Part shown: in pieces, positions 12,051 to 23,959 of the stretch
Numbering within the stretch: position 1 is the stretch's first letter
How the letters are laid out: each line of letters starts with the position of its first letter
Origin: Isoetes taiwanensis
Taxonomy: Eukaryota; Streptophyta; Lycopodiopsida; Isoetales; Isoetaceae
Assembly: GCA_021234155.1 (NCBI GenBank)
Contig: JAJEKV010000028.1
Span: 11,798,134 to 11,862,133, forward strand
Length of the DNA stretch: 64,000 bases
Reading direction: 5' to 3'
Made by a program: the position numbers and the translations under genes
Notes under the pieces: model-generated
Told to the model about the DNA's origin: nothing
Databases searched by the model: none
The model's input: the letters and a program-made list of their open reading frames with translations, nothing else

Positions 12051-12175
12051 TAAGGTCCATGCTAGACTAATCTTGTACAGACTAGCTAGCTATATCCTAC
12101 TGCCTTGCGGCAGCCAAAGTGGAGGACACGTATAGGCTTTTTAAGTTCTACCACGTCGGGGATCATGTCATGAGA
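12051..12175 (-). mobile_element. SINE body fragment, copy 5
   Basis: Repeats the 3' body of copy 4 (AAGGTCCATGCTAGACTAAT through CCACGTCGGGGATCAT) but stops before the A and B boxes. It is a head-less fragment. Confidence 0.6.
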
Positions 12176-12391
12176 CGTATAGCAAGGGGCAGGCCTTGAA
12201 GATATCACACACATAAGGATCTGACTCTTAGTGGAATATTCTTGAGCTTTCTAACAGTGAAAAGCAATTGTTCAACAAGGTCACACATAGACTTCAGGCT
12301 CTGTTGTTGCTTATAACTGGCTTCATGGCCATGCAAAGGTGCTTCGTTATCACTAGCTTTTAGTTGTACATATTGTGGACTTCAGTGACAC

Positions 12392-12640
12392 GCATGGCTC
12401 CAGAGTCATGTATGCTCCTAGGGAAACCCCCAAGGGAAATTGGGCATCTGCCCAGTTTGCCTTGTGGGGGGCATGGCTCCAGTGTCATGTATGCTCCCAG
12501 CCAACCCCCAGGGGAAATTGGGCGCCCACCGAGTTTGCCCTGTGTGGGCATGGCTCTAGTGTCATGTATGCTCCCGGCCAACCAACCACCCCCGTTTGCC
12601 ATGTGGGGTCATGCGTTCAGTGTCCTCTATGCCAAGGGGT
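12392..12640. repeat. tandem repeat carrying GGGC palindromes, upstream of H3-tail copy
   Basis: Three to four units of about 77 bases share CATGGCTC(C/T)AGTGTCATG and TATGCTCCC. Two of them contain the near-palindromes GAAATTGGGC-ATCT-GCCCAGTTT (about 12436-12458) and GAAATTGGGC-GCCC-ACCGAGTTT (about 12513-12535). The same palindrome family decorates the 52-59 kb element. In both places it lies a few hundred bases before an H3-tail-like exon. Confidence 0.75.
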
Positions 12641-12811
12641 GAAGTTACCACCACACCTAGCCATATATGGCGCCCGCACAACCAAATATGGCGGCCAACC
12701 AATATGGTCCCTTGGGATATAATAAATTACTAGTATTTTGTATGTATTTCATTGGCAATTTCTTAAGTTTGGATGAACTTGTACTCCCACGGATTTTTGG
12801 ATACTGTGCAG

Positions 12812-13075
12812 CATTGATGGTAAGGATAAAGCAGACTGCCAGGCTCTCTGGATCCGGACCTGGGATAAGGAGGCAGTAGTTTCTACCAAGAACATCGAAG
12901 AGATGGTGGAGTTCAATGGGGTTGAAGTAACACCTGAACAACTCATCATATTTGATGACAAATACCACTGGTATATTGAAATCGGCAACATACAGCCTGG
13001 ATCTGCCACAAACCATTTAAAGGATCTATCCATTTTCTTCGGCGATCCCAAGACAAAGATGATGCTATCCTAGGT
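12812..13075 (+). pseudogene. decayed exon with histone H3-tail-like start (copy 1)
   Basis: A splice-acceptor-like TACTGTGCAG ends at 12811, and an ATG at 12817 begins MVRIKQTARLSGSGPG. This matches residues 1-8 of histone H3 (ARTKQTAR) except A1 to V and T3 to I, and it keeps K4, Q5, T6, A7 and R8. After a frame change near 12870 the sequence continues with EEMVEFNGVEVTPEQL and YIEIGNIQPGSATNHLKDL, then FFGDPKTKMML, and stops at about 13070. The same blocks (IEIGNI.P....TNHLKDL, FG..) follow the H3-like start of the copy at 54.7 kb, so the two are homologous. The downstream ParB and methyltransferase parts are missing here: a LINE fragment on the other strand follows at once. This is a truncated, frameshifted relic. 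Confidence 0.65.
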
Positions 13076-13830
13076 AGCCACCGAGAAAAGTTGGGATAAT
13101 ACTTCTGCCACAATTGTGAAGGGAAAGGGTGCTAAGGGGCAACCTTTCTGAATTCCTCTACCCATTACAAAAATATCAGATGGCTCGCCTTGAAAAAGTA
13201 CAGTAGAACTTGCTGACGTATGAAGTTTCATGACCTTTCTTGTAAATGACTTCCCGAACCCAAGAGCAAGAAGACACTTCTCCAAGAAAACCCAATCAAC
13301 ACTATCGTAAGCGTTAGCAAAATCAAGCTTAAGATACACCACTCTATGACCTTGTAACTGGGCCCAATATATTCCCTCGTATGCAGCAGCCACGTTATTG
13401 AGAATACAACGACGAGGGAGAAAGCCAGGTTGTGTTAACGAGATAGAGTCAGCCAAAATGTCTCAAACTTTTTCTGCCAATGTCTTAGCAAAGATCTTGT
13501 ACACAAAGGAAAGCAATGTAATAGGTCGCTAGTCAAAAATGGTGTTGGGTTCCTTGGTCTTTGGAATCAGGGAAATGCAACCTGTGTTCAAAACCTTATC
13601 AAGGCACCTATATATCTGAACCACAGAAGGCATCGTCATATACATCATCCTCCAACAGTTCCAGCACTTCTGAAAGAATTCAATAGGGAAGCCATGCCAA
13701 ACATTGTAGTATTGCTTGTAAACATGAGATGGATTGGCCCTCATATATAATCTGATGTGCTTATACATGTTGCACAAATTGATAACATCAACTGCATTTT
13801 ATTCTACAAACTATGCGTCTGATATTTGTC
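13070..13830 (-). pseudogene. LINE reverse transcriptase fragment
   Basis: Read on the minus strand, one frame gives LIPKTKEP, then RPITLLSFVYKIFAKTLAEK, then GFLPRRCILNN, then YLKLDFANAYDSVDW. IQKGCPLAPFPFTIVAEVL follows. These are the fingers and palm blocks of a non-LTR reverse transcriptase: the first catalytic Asp is in the KLDFANAYD block, and QKGCPL is block 4. The YxDD block and all downstream parts are missing. In-frame stops at FD*RPI (about 13531) and KV*DIL (about 13459) show that it is dead. It abuts the H3-tail relic at 13.07 kb. Confidence 0.8.
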
Positions 13831-14640
13831 GATTATAGCTCCTTATTTGTAGAGTAACAATTTTGAAACCTTATTTGTCATTTATAGCTCCTTACATGTA
13901 TTTGGAACATGAGATTTGGTGCCTTGGGTTCTTCAATCGGGCCAACTTTTTTTCCTCATATTTGATACAATTGCGTAACACAATAGATATTCAACACAAT
14001 TCAAAGAACAAACATGCAAACTTTCAACTTCAAAACTTATCCTTCAAATTTATAGGTTCAATTACTTTTGCCAATTTGTGCTTGAAATGTTGGAAATGGA
14101 CATCCGCACCAATATACCAATCCCAACATAATACGTTGTTGATGAAGCCCCAATATTCAATTCCAAGACAAAACTTTGTTGCCAAAGCTCAATGTCACAA
14201 CAAAATATCAATCCCAACATAACAAATAGCACTTTGTTATCACACTTTGTTGCTAAAGCCAAGTAATCCAGGCTACGTACTCATATAATACAATTGGGGT
14301 TCATTGTTAGAATTTAGGCATCAAATTAGTTCAAACACTTACAAGCTATGGGATGGTTAGAGCGATCTCGAAAGTTACGAAGTGTTTTTAAAATCTAGGG
14401 GGTCTGTGGCCGATATATGTATGTTCTTTAAGCCCACTTTAGCGAAGGTGTCTTACTTTCTGGATCAAGCTTTACCACAAACACCCTCTTGGGTTGGGAT
14501 AGAAATTGGTTCCACGCTTATAGGAATTGGCAAGATAGCATTGTTGTGGGGTATATTTTCATGCAGTATTGAGCGATGTAATATGTCTTCTTAGAAAAGA
14601 ATCAGTTGACATATTTATACAAAATATAACATGATGCACA
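13831..14640. other. no recognisable gene; 3' flank of the FBF1-like gene
   Basis: AT-rich sequence with short open frames on both strands that carry no family motif. The phrases CCAATCCCAACATAA and CAAAACTTTGTTGCCAAAG recur loosely near 14110-14220. The minus-strand gene ends at 14641, so its polyadenylation region should lie in about 14400-14640. Confidence 0.45.
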
Positions 14641-17600
14641 TCAATGTCTTAACAAGAGTTCATTACTTAGCCTAGTTGCTTGTAGATTCCGTCTAGCTTC
14701 GGCAAGAAATTCCTCTTGATGTTGTAAGTATGAGGCGTCCTAATAAAAGAAGATACCCAACAACAATGCGGGCGTGTTTACAACAGTTGAATGATAAAGA
14801 TAAATAAAAGAAAGGAACCTTTATGGACGAAATGTAAAGAAACGAACCTTATATTCGCCAAAGTTGGGGGTGACTTGTGTTGAAGATCCTGCTTCATGTC
14901 TGGACAGGTGAAAGATTACCATGGTTCTCAATATAGGATTGCTATATTCCAAATGCAGAGGGATCATATTGTTATATGTTCCATACCTTAGCCTTGCACC
15001 AAACATGCCCCTTGCTTTTCTACCACTGGTACTCAAACCTTGGTTCATCACTGTTTCTCTTAGCATGTGGGATGCTGCAGCAAGCCTTCGCCTTCGCTCT
15101 TGTAAGTGGCGTGTTTCTAACCCCTGTTTATGTTTCTTTCTGAACTGCAAAAAATCCTTCTTGCCTTCCCTCTGCATCAGGAGTTAGCAAACCCCCAGGT
15201 TAGTACATGTGATCAATAAGAACATCCTTGCACATCATTTCGTCTGCAAACTTTGGTTAGATGAAAAATAATACATGTTTGTCCCTCAATAAATCCCTTT
15301 CCGATGCCTGCCATTGCCTTTCCAGTTGTTGTCTCCCTTCTTCTACCTCCCTTGCTATGTCTGCAGCTATCGCTCTTGCTCTTTCTAATTCGGCTGATTG
15401 CCTCGTTAGTTCAGTTGTCTCTGCAATATGTACAGATGTAATCCTTAAATCAACAGTATGAAAAATATTCAGCTGCAGTTAGATTATTTAAAAGACAGAG
15501 ATTGTTCACAGCCGGAGAAATAATAGAATTTGGTTCTTAGTTTTAAGGAATCTTTGATAAATCCTATTGAGTTTCCACCATGTTGTATCCAACTTGTGTG
15601 CTCCAATAATTGCTTTTCTAGTGCGGCATCTGCCTGATATACTTGTTCTTTCATTCGAAGAACTGCATCTCGTTCTGCTGCAAGCTCTCTCCTTTCCTGA
15701 AAATTCATATGCAATATAAGCAATACTGCACATTATAGATATAGAACTCATATTGTGCTGAAGAATCCAATAAGATGATGTTAGGTTGACTAGTCGGATT
15801 GCATATTTATATATTCCACTACTATTCAGAGAAGGACTTTAGCTTGCGAACCACATTTTAGAGTGTTGTTTCAGAAGAAATGTTTTTCCATAATGACATA
15901 ATGCTCAGCTAAAAACACTTTTGAGTTGTGCCTCGCACCTCTAAACACCTATTGCAGAATTCTTCTTTCTCCTGGACACATGCATTACGAATCTCTTCCA
16001 ACTTTTTCCATGCTGCCGTAATATCTGCCAATGACTGGGCCCGCTCAGCTTGAAGATCATCCTGTAGACGATTACTTTAGATTGCTTATGCATGCATGAT
16101 ACCATCTAACTTTTATAACATGACGCATGATTTAGAAATTATTTCATATAATGCTCAAGTCATGAATTCAAGATAAACTGTGAAGCAACTGGAGAATTTA
16201 ACTTCTGGTATATGTACACCATCACAGGTCCCTCCTACATATTTACATACTTCAAACAACTATTTGCCAATGAAATCTGTACCGTCTGATGTTTCTCTGT
16301 CAAATTCGCCATTTAGGCAAGGTTGAGATAAACACCTCAACCTCCACACTCCACCTCCTCCCATTCGTCAGTGTCCCTTTAGCATTCTGATCAGATGAAC
16401 CACCTACTTTTAACCAGGGGCTTTCCAGAGCTAACTAAACCAATACTAGCTACAACGGGACCTACATCATCTTTTTATGAAGTGCTCTTCATGCCAAACA
16501 TGATTAGTATTCAGAGCGCTTTACAGGAATGGACAGTTCGAAAAATAGGAATGTCCTAACTGGTTAAGAGACATTGTAGCAATAGCAGAGCTGAAACAGC
16601 ATCTCAGTAACTAGCACTTGCTCATCTTCTTTCCTACTATTATTTTTATCTAGATTCAATCCTGCATTTTCCCCCGTAATACAGTGATGTAAATTGAGCT
16701 CATATATAATATCTTGCGAATGTCAATACAATATCTTCTCAACCCTCTGTTAAATTGAGTAAGATGCTTAATTTGAGCTAGAAGAAAGAGAAATGTACAA
16801 TTTACGGTGTTCCCAAGTCAACTGGCATTGTTGTAGATGCAAAACATGGCTACCTGAAGTGCTTGAAGTCGTCCACGCTCTTTAAACAAGTTTTCCTTTT
16901 CTGTTGCATGCATGTCCTTTATATCTCTTACCCCTGTAGAAAGTACTTCAAAGATTTCTTCTAACTGCACGTGTGATACGTTTTAGAAAACAAACAACAA
17001 AAAACTAGACCCGCTTATTTCACCACATATCATGACAAACTAGGTAAGTAATCAAAGGGAAAAAAATATAGAATCCTAATTTTTTGTATAATTTTTGTTC
17101 AGGTGTTTGGTGCAATCTGTTTATCGCCCATAATCCAAGTAAAAGTAAAGCTAATAAGTGGCCAGTTGAACACGAAAATAACAAGTGTACAATTGCAAGC
17201 AGGAAATTTAAAATGCTGAAGTGGAGTTGAACCACCTAATGCAAATCCAACAAGCCAATAATGTCACTAGCAGAAAGTTACAGAAACTAGATGCACCTAA
17301 AACCTCAAGCTTAAAGTTTAGAAAATTTTTCATTATTAAATTCCGGAAATTATGGAAGTTTCATATCATGTGCGCATTTTAGCTTTATGAGCAAAAAGAT
17401 AATGTGAAAAAAATAAATGTAACATACTTTTTCATGTGATCTTTCTGATTCCTTTTCCCATGTACCCATGGATATCCGTTGTTTGTCTATTGATTCCTTT
17501 AATGCTTCTAACCATTTGGTCCTTGCATCATTTGAAGTTTGCCGTTCTGAGATCAGCTCCTCTTGAATTCTTTCCACTTTTACAGACCATTCATTGGCAT

Positions 17601-20600
17601 TTACAACCAGACCTGAAAGCTTCTCCATCATTTGCGCATTGTCTGCTACAAAAGCTCTCTTCCATATCAACAAACAAAAAGTCCTTGTCACAAATATATT
17701 GCGGATAAAACTAGGATTATGTTTTTAACACTTTATTATTCATGCTCATTTGCACTATTCTGAAGAGGTGCAGTATAGCACTGCAATACAATTTTCCAAG
17801 CACTAGATCCAGCAAGTGCAAACATAGTACCTCGTCATTTATCTGCTTTTCTTTCATTTCCAGTTCACGAGCATGGATGCTTTTTAGCATTTCCACCTGC
17901 ATATTATGGCAAAAACAAATCGAACATCATAAACAAATCAAACATCATCAGCTTCTATAATAAACTTGTAGAAAAAATGCCTAGTGTGGTGAATGCACAG
18001 ATTATTAAGGACAACGCAGGATGATAATGCTGCTTAACCAAGACAAAAACGAAGCAAGGACCTAGCAAGCCCGGCTCAAATGAGGTTTGTAAGTTACAAC
18101 CTCCACTAAAAATGATGGCTTTGCCTTCCTTCTCAGACTGGCAAAAGATACTCTGCAATTGGGCATTCCTGACTTGCATATTGCCATGTTGAGATCCCTT
18201 TTTTCTTGTCATTGGCCCATTACCCATCATGATTAGGGTAGATTTATCTGCTTGAGGACTGCCCAGTGACCCTGCAGAGCCTGCAAGATGACAAGATGCT
18301 CCCAAATCTGGCTAGAAGATTGAGATTGCAAAGGTTCCATAAATTACCTTTACTGCCACGATACCAGCAAGTAACATAAGATCTGCCTTTCTTCACTGTA
18401 ATATTGTCATCCTACTTGCTTTTGCTTTGAATTGATCAATACATAATCCAAATCAGCTTTCCTATTTTTCCTTGTGATTTCAGCTCAGCCTCAATCAGTA
18501 AATCCTCAACCCCATTGGATGTCCAGGCGGCATTGTTTTAACTGTACTAGATATGTTCCTCAATTCCTCTAAATAAATGGATGGTCATATCCATTTCTTA
18601 ATAATTCATCCTTTATACTCCCTCCTCCACCTATCAATTTTTCTTTAAGAGATATCAGCTTGCTAATATAACTTGCCATACTACATAATTCATCAAAAGC
18701 ACACTGCTCTGATTGCCCTTTTGAGTAATGACTGCTTGCATACATATAAACTGGAACCTGATGCCAATATCACAGCTGTGCCAAGCTATGCCATAGTTAC
18801 AAGCATCTGCTTATGAACAACCTTCCAGTGCTTTTAAACCTTTGACAACAATTTAATTGGACATAGTACCCTTTATCATAGACAAATACCTTCTGAAAAC
18901 ATTGTTTAGAAAGTTACATAACATATCATTGCATTGTTAATGGTGTTGTCCTAACCTACCAATATAACTCAAACAATCTGCATTAAAAAATAAGGAGGAT
19001 GACGTCATTTGGAAAAAATATAACATAATTTGATATTACCTCCTGCTGGTATATTTTTTGTAGCGATGAAAGCTTGTCTTCTGCAAGCATACAAGTACTT
19101 TTAAGATGTTGAACTTCAGATGCCACTTGCAATGCAAGCCGTTCGGCTTCATCTTTATCTTCACTAAATTGATTCAGTATTACAGAGTACTTTGAAAGTT
19201 CCCCTTCAGATATTTCCTTTTGTAACTTCAACCTATCTTCCTCCAGTTTTTGCACCTCCTCCCGTAGTGAATTATTCTCACCCTTCAGCTTCTGAACTTC
19301 ACCTTGTAAACTAGCTTTTTCATTCTCAATGTTTTCTTTTTCAACAAGTGCCTGTCGTAACCTTTCAAAAAGAGGTCCATTTTCACTGTCTCGATTGGTG
19401 GACGCATCCTTTCGAACCTTTGACCAAGACATTGTGCTCGTAGCACTCATCTCATCAGAGATCTTCTTGATTTCCTCCTCATTTCCAGATTTTGTTGACG
19501 ATGTGGACTGTTAAACATGCAAAAACAAGTACTACAGGTTTCTATAGTTGTACACTGAAAACTTATAAACATATGTTTGACATAAAATAACAGATACAAG
19601 TACCTGAAATGAATCTTGAGCAAACTTCCGGCGGACAAGGCAAGTTTTCTCATTTTCATGGTTGTCTGCAGATAGGAAGGACTACTATCAGCATAATTCA
19701 GCATTAGGACTTTGTAAGATAAACAATTTCCAAGATGAATATGCTCTTCCCTTTGCTGTCCAATGCTTTTATTGCAGCTTAAGACTGGCTTGGCAGCTAG
19801 TAGAATTTCATATGCACATGATGTCCACCCACAGGTTTTCTCACACACCCCTTATGATGCCCATAGCTATAATTGTCTTCTTCAATATCTTCACAACAAA
19901 GCTATGCAAGATTAGCAGTCCTGCACTGACTTCCTACCCAGTGTAGTCAATTCAGTCGGTAGGGCACGTTTATCAGAAGGATCAACTAAGGAACCACTAC
20001 CAAAAATATCCACTGAAAGTCTGCTGGGTAGCGAGAACAAAAAAAAAGTAACCAAGTGTAGTCATTGCAGTTTTTGGATATACAGGATTACTTCCTTAGA
20101 TGTCGAAATCCATCATCCATGGGACAAAGCACTTCAACATCTCAATATTTGTTGCCCATTGTCTGTAAGCCATAGCATCCACTAACAAGACTTGAAAAGG
20201 ATTCTAAAAATTCGTAGCAATTACTCCACTGGGCATTGGGAACATAAACTATACAGAATTTGTACCATTTTTTAAGTATACTATGTGCTTTTCTTTCTAT
20301 ACAGCCATGGCTGTAAAATCAGCAAGTGTAATGCACGTGCTTATTCATGTCAGTGATGCAGTTACCAGATCGAACAGCTCTTTCTTGCAGATCTATGGCT
20401 GTGCCAGTTTGTTGTGTGGCACTTGAAGCATGCGCCACTGCAGCTTTTCCCTCCATAAAATTAGGTTGTGTCATCTCTACATCTCTGCAGCTAACCCTAT
20501 CAGTTGGGCCTCGTCGTCGGCCAGCAATTGGAGACCGTCTTCCTGAAGAAAGGCACGAGGGCTGATATTCACCAAAATCGGGCGAAGGGCTTTCCCTTCC

Positions 20601-22091
20601 ACTGATACCTTGTGTAGCAGCAGTGATAATTGTTTCCTTTCGAGCTTCAGTCTGAGGTTCTCTTCTACCGTGCAGTGAAGCAATATTCCTTGTCTCCTTC
20701 CGAAATCCATTCTCTGGTTCATCTGGAAGCATCAGTAAGACATTTGTCATGTCTTCCCAGATGTCATCCTGCAATTATGACACAGAGCTTACAGTCATAC
20801 AAGCATTTCCTCATCAGTCTTTAGCAGACTAATGCGCTGCTACTCTAGCAAACTCAATGATGATACAGGGACTTGCCTTCTTCTCTTTATTCCTGTTATC
20901 AATCCCAGATGGCTGGCCTTGCGCACAAGTATTATGAGAAGCCCAACTTACTCCAGTTTCGTGCATGTCAGTTCTGCACAGGACATGAAAATCAGACATC
21001 CTGAAAAAATATCATTTTTAACCTCTAAGTAGTATCCAGTAAGAACAGATTAGGATTCTGGTATATCAATTTCGCGTTATGCCTTAAAAGCAAGCTCGTA
21101 TGTATTTCCATAGAACTTTTGATTCCAATCCCATATTGAAAATGATAACAAATTAAATAGCTGTCAGTAATATCTGGTGCCAATCTCCAAATCAAAGCTT
21201 CAAAGTAACACAATCATTTGACAAGATGGAAAAAGGTTCAAGAGAAAAATAACAGAAGTTCAAAACAAAAGATGATTAGCACAACTTACCCTATCCTAGC
21301 GTTTCCATATATACTGGTACCTTCATCTGCATTTCCTGCATTTATCTCAATACATGGAGGTTGACGTGTAGGGAGTTCCCCTTGTTTCCTGACCAACTGA
21401 GAGTTGTTGTAACTATTAATGTTTAAAGGTTCCAAACCTAGGTTTTCAGAAAACTGATTAACAGCGTATTTGTTATCCTTCTCTTGTACTTCATTCTGGG
21501 CAATTAAAAGGCCTGGGGTCTCAGCTTCATCTTTCTGGACAGTGTTAGCTGCAAAACCTCCACTAGGTGGTGATATGGCTAAATTCTGATTGTTCCCTGC
21601 ATCTTTGATACTGTCTTGAGAATGCCTGTCCCCCCCTGCAATTATAAGTGAATTTAATTTAACGGAACTGAGAAACTCCAAACGCAATGTACATACCCCC
21701 TTCAAACAGAGTGTCAACTGAAGATTGGTTTTTCTGTTTTACTCGGTTTCCTAATGATCGCGGCTTTCTTAATGGCCGAAGCAGTGATGCTGCAAGTCCA
21801 AAACTTTCACTTAGAAAGCCAAATTAACTAAATTGTACGCAAAAGAATTGCTATCAAAGATGATAAGATAATCTACGCTTCTGAGAATTTGCAGAATCTA
21901 GACCTCAGCTGTTTCAGTATGTCAATTTCAATAAACTCTCTTCATGTGGTTAAAATATAAAAGAAACCCAGAAGTCCAAACAACAGAAACTTACCTGGGA
22001 CAGGAAATAAAGGCTTGGTAATGGATGGAGTATCTTTACTAGTAGACGGCCTACTAAGAGATGGTGCATTTGCAAGGGATGCGAGATCCAT
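14641..22091 (-). CDS. FBF1: FBF1-like basal-body/transition-fibre coiled-coil protein, 15 exons
   Basis: FBF1 is a transition-fibre protein that helps dock basal bodies and gate cilia. In plants it could act only in motile sperm. Exons in transcript order: 22091-21995, 21789-21697, 21635-21290, 20973-20877, 20768-20366, 19665-19604, 19507-19040, 17896-17831, 17658-17428, 16964-16854, 16061-15939, 15696-15579, 15420-15275, 15171-14848, 14739-14641. They sum to 2784 bases, an open frame of 927 residues plus stop. The N-terminal half is disordered and holds SPDFGEYQPSCLSSGRR (about residues 273-289), which matches the FGxYQPS..SSxGR segment of animal FBF1. Residues from about 367 on are coiled coil. 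MMEKLSGLVVNANEWSVKVE recalls the QMEKFSSSLHEL block. The C-terminus (ASYLQHQEEFLAEARR) matches the animal ending pattern of a Phe/Glu-rich helix. Intron 4 appears to use a GC-AG site (AAG|GCAAGT). Weakest junctions: exon 9 acceptor (GGAAG) and exon 12 donor (CATG|GTGG). Extra upstream noncoding exons are possible. Confidence 0.75.
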
Positions 22092-23729
22092 GAGACGAAA
22101 CAAGCTCAGTTCAAATGTATTTGAAACAATGTGCCTGTTGTCTGAATAGCCATTCGAATTCTTCGTCTACCTGTGTCCCCACTGGATACGAACATGTTGC
22201 AAGTAGGAACCACATGAACCTGCTTGGTTATAAACGTCGGATCAGATGGCCTATCTGATGCGAGAATCTTTCCGAGTACCAGGCATAATAATCCAATTCC
22301 TTCTGCATCGAATAAACTTTTGATCAATCCAAAACGCTGGATATGCCAGACAAATGCATAGAATACCGCATGCTTAACAACAAACAAGCGTTTCAGAAAA
22401 ACACGCCGCTGTTCTGGCCTTCGATCTCTGATACTGGGTATCAAGGTTGTCCTGTCGACCTAGCTACATTGTGTTACCTATAATGCGAACTATTTGTCTA
22501 AGGAATAATATGACTAAGGAATATAATTAAATTTTAAAGGGGAAAACCAATAAGCTAGATGAAATCAAAGGGCCATCAAACCAATAGGCCTATTAGCAAA
22601 GCAAACGTACACGGAGGTATTATTAACAACATACAAGAATTCAGTGTAAATAAATAAGTTTGAGTGACACAACCCTTAGGCCTAGTCAGATCTGGAGTTT
22701 TACAGGAAGTTTTCCTTTTTTAACATGTCATACACATAATGCTTTCATGTCCATGGAGCTGGGTTTGTCAGTGGTAGGACCTTAAACTCATCACACCGAG
22801 GTCATGGGTTTGGGGATGATCAATATTACTCTTGCGAGCATGCATGCCCAATAACCATTATACAATGCAGCTATGACAACCACTATCGAGCCTAGTATAC
22901 CACCACACAATGTCGCTATGACATAATCAGTATCGAGCCTAGTCCACCACCATACAATGATGTTATGACATAACCGTGATACAAATGCTGCTACGACATA
23001 ATCTAGCCTAGTCTACCATTATAAAAATGTCTACGTCATAATCACTATTGATCCTCACGACTAAAGCCATTGGAAAAGAAAAGAGAAGGCTATTCTAATT
23101 TAGTTGCAAGGATACTCACCGACTGAAATTATCAGAAAAAAAGAAAAAATCAAGCTAATCTAGAGGTTAGTTGCAAGATTACTCACGACTAAAATCATCG
23201 ACAAAGAAAAGATCAAGCTATTCTAGATTAATTGCAATGCTAAACTCATTGCAGAATAAAAGATCAAGCTATTGTAGATTGGTCGTTATCTTATCATTTG
23301 GTTTACTTGTGATCTAACTTGAAACTCTCTAATACTTCCCCACAATTATTAGATACCCTACTAGATTGTTATTATTTCCTCGCTCAATTACAACCACATA
23401 GCAGCAAAGCACCCATGACCTTTAGCTACAAAATACCAACCCTTGAAACGCCAAATTTAATAAACATAATATCAAATGTAAATCCATGCAATCATCCTTA
23501 ATATTAGGGCATGGAGATAGAACATAGTGCATTGGCACCTTTTTTTCTCCTTTGTTCAGGACCATAAAATTTGGTTATGCTTTACCTCGATTCGTGGCTG
23601 TTGTTAGAGATTATGAATATCTACTCTGAACTATCTCTAAACAATATAGATGTACTTGTAACAACTCATTTATGGCGACATAAATCATAGGCGAAACCAA
23701 ATATATTATGATGTCATTAGCAGGCTTGC
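22092..23729. other. upstream region of the FBF1-like gene, no further gene
   Basis: No coding region is supported. A minus-strand frame at 22106-22444 lies immediately upstream of the predicted start codon. It shows no motif and no clear donor, so it is treated as 5' untranslated or upstream DNA. From 23060 to 23290, loosely repeated phrases such as AAAGATCAAGCTA and TTGCAAG(A/G)(A/T)T occur. A clear TATA box for the gene was not identified. Confidence 0.4.
22755..23045 (+). mobile_element. tRNA-derived SINE (second family)
   Basis: GGGTTTGTCAGTGGTAGGAC (about 22761-22780) resembles a tRNA A box, and GAGGTCATGGGTTTGGGGAT (about 22797-22816) a degenerate B box. Downstream, the phrase ATCGAGCCTAGT(A/C)(T/C)ACCA with TATGACATAA is repeated about four times until 23040. 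No 3' tail or target duplication could be fixed. Confidence 0.4.
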
Positions 23730-23737
23730 CTAAAGGG

Positions 23738-23951
23738 CAGGCCTCCAGATTAAATTTTGCTTAAATCGGCAAAATGCCGTGCTTTGTTGCTACTTACCGG
23801 ATTTTTCAGAAAATATCCTCTAATTTGCCGGATTTAACAAGCATTTTACAAACTTTTGACCGGAAATTTGCCGGCATCCATTAAAGAAACCGGATTTTAA
23901 CAACTTCAACCGGAAATTCTGGGGAGGAACCCCCCCCAATCTGGAGCCCTG
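23738..23951. mobile_element. hAT-like MITE with 8-bp target duplication
   Basis: A 214-base element begins CAGGCCTCCAGATT and ends AATCTGGAGCCCTG, a 14-base terminal inverted repeat with one mismatch. It is flanked on both sides by CTAAAGGG (23730-23737 and 23952-23959). A CAGGG-type end plus an 8-base target duplication are the hallmarks of the hAT superfamily. It has no coding capacity, so it is a non-autonomous MITE. The interior repeats CCGGATTTT and CCGGAAATT. Confidence 0.9.
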
Positions 23952-23959
23952 CTAAAGGG

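Noticed and set aside
12364-12722. Three overlapping proteins on both strands at the 12.4-kb repeat
   Set aside because: The frames are translations of the 77-base tandem repeat carrying the palindromes. Similar phrases recur inside each protein for that reason.
22106-22444. A first exon of the FBF1-like gene
   Set aside because: It is in a separate open frame with no convincing donor joined to the exon at 22091, and it lacks FBF1-like sequence.
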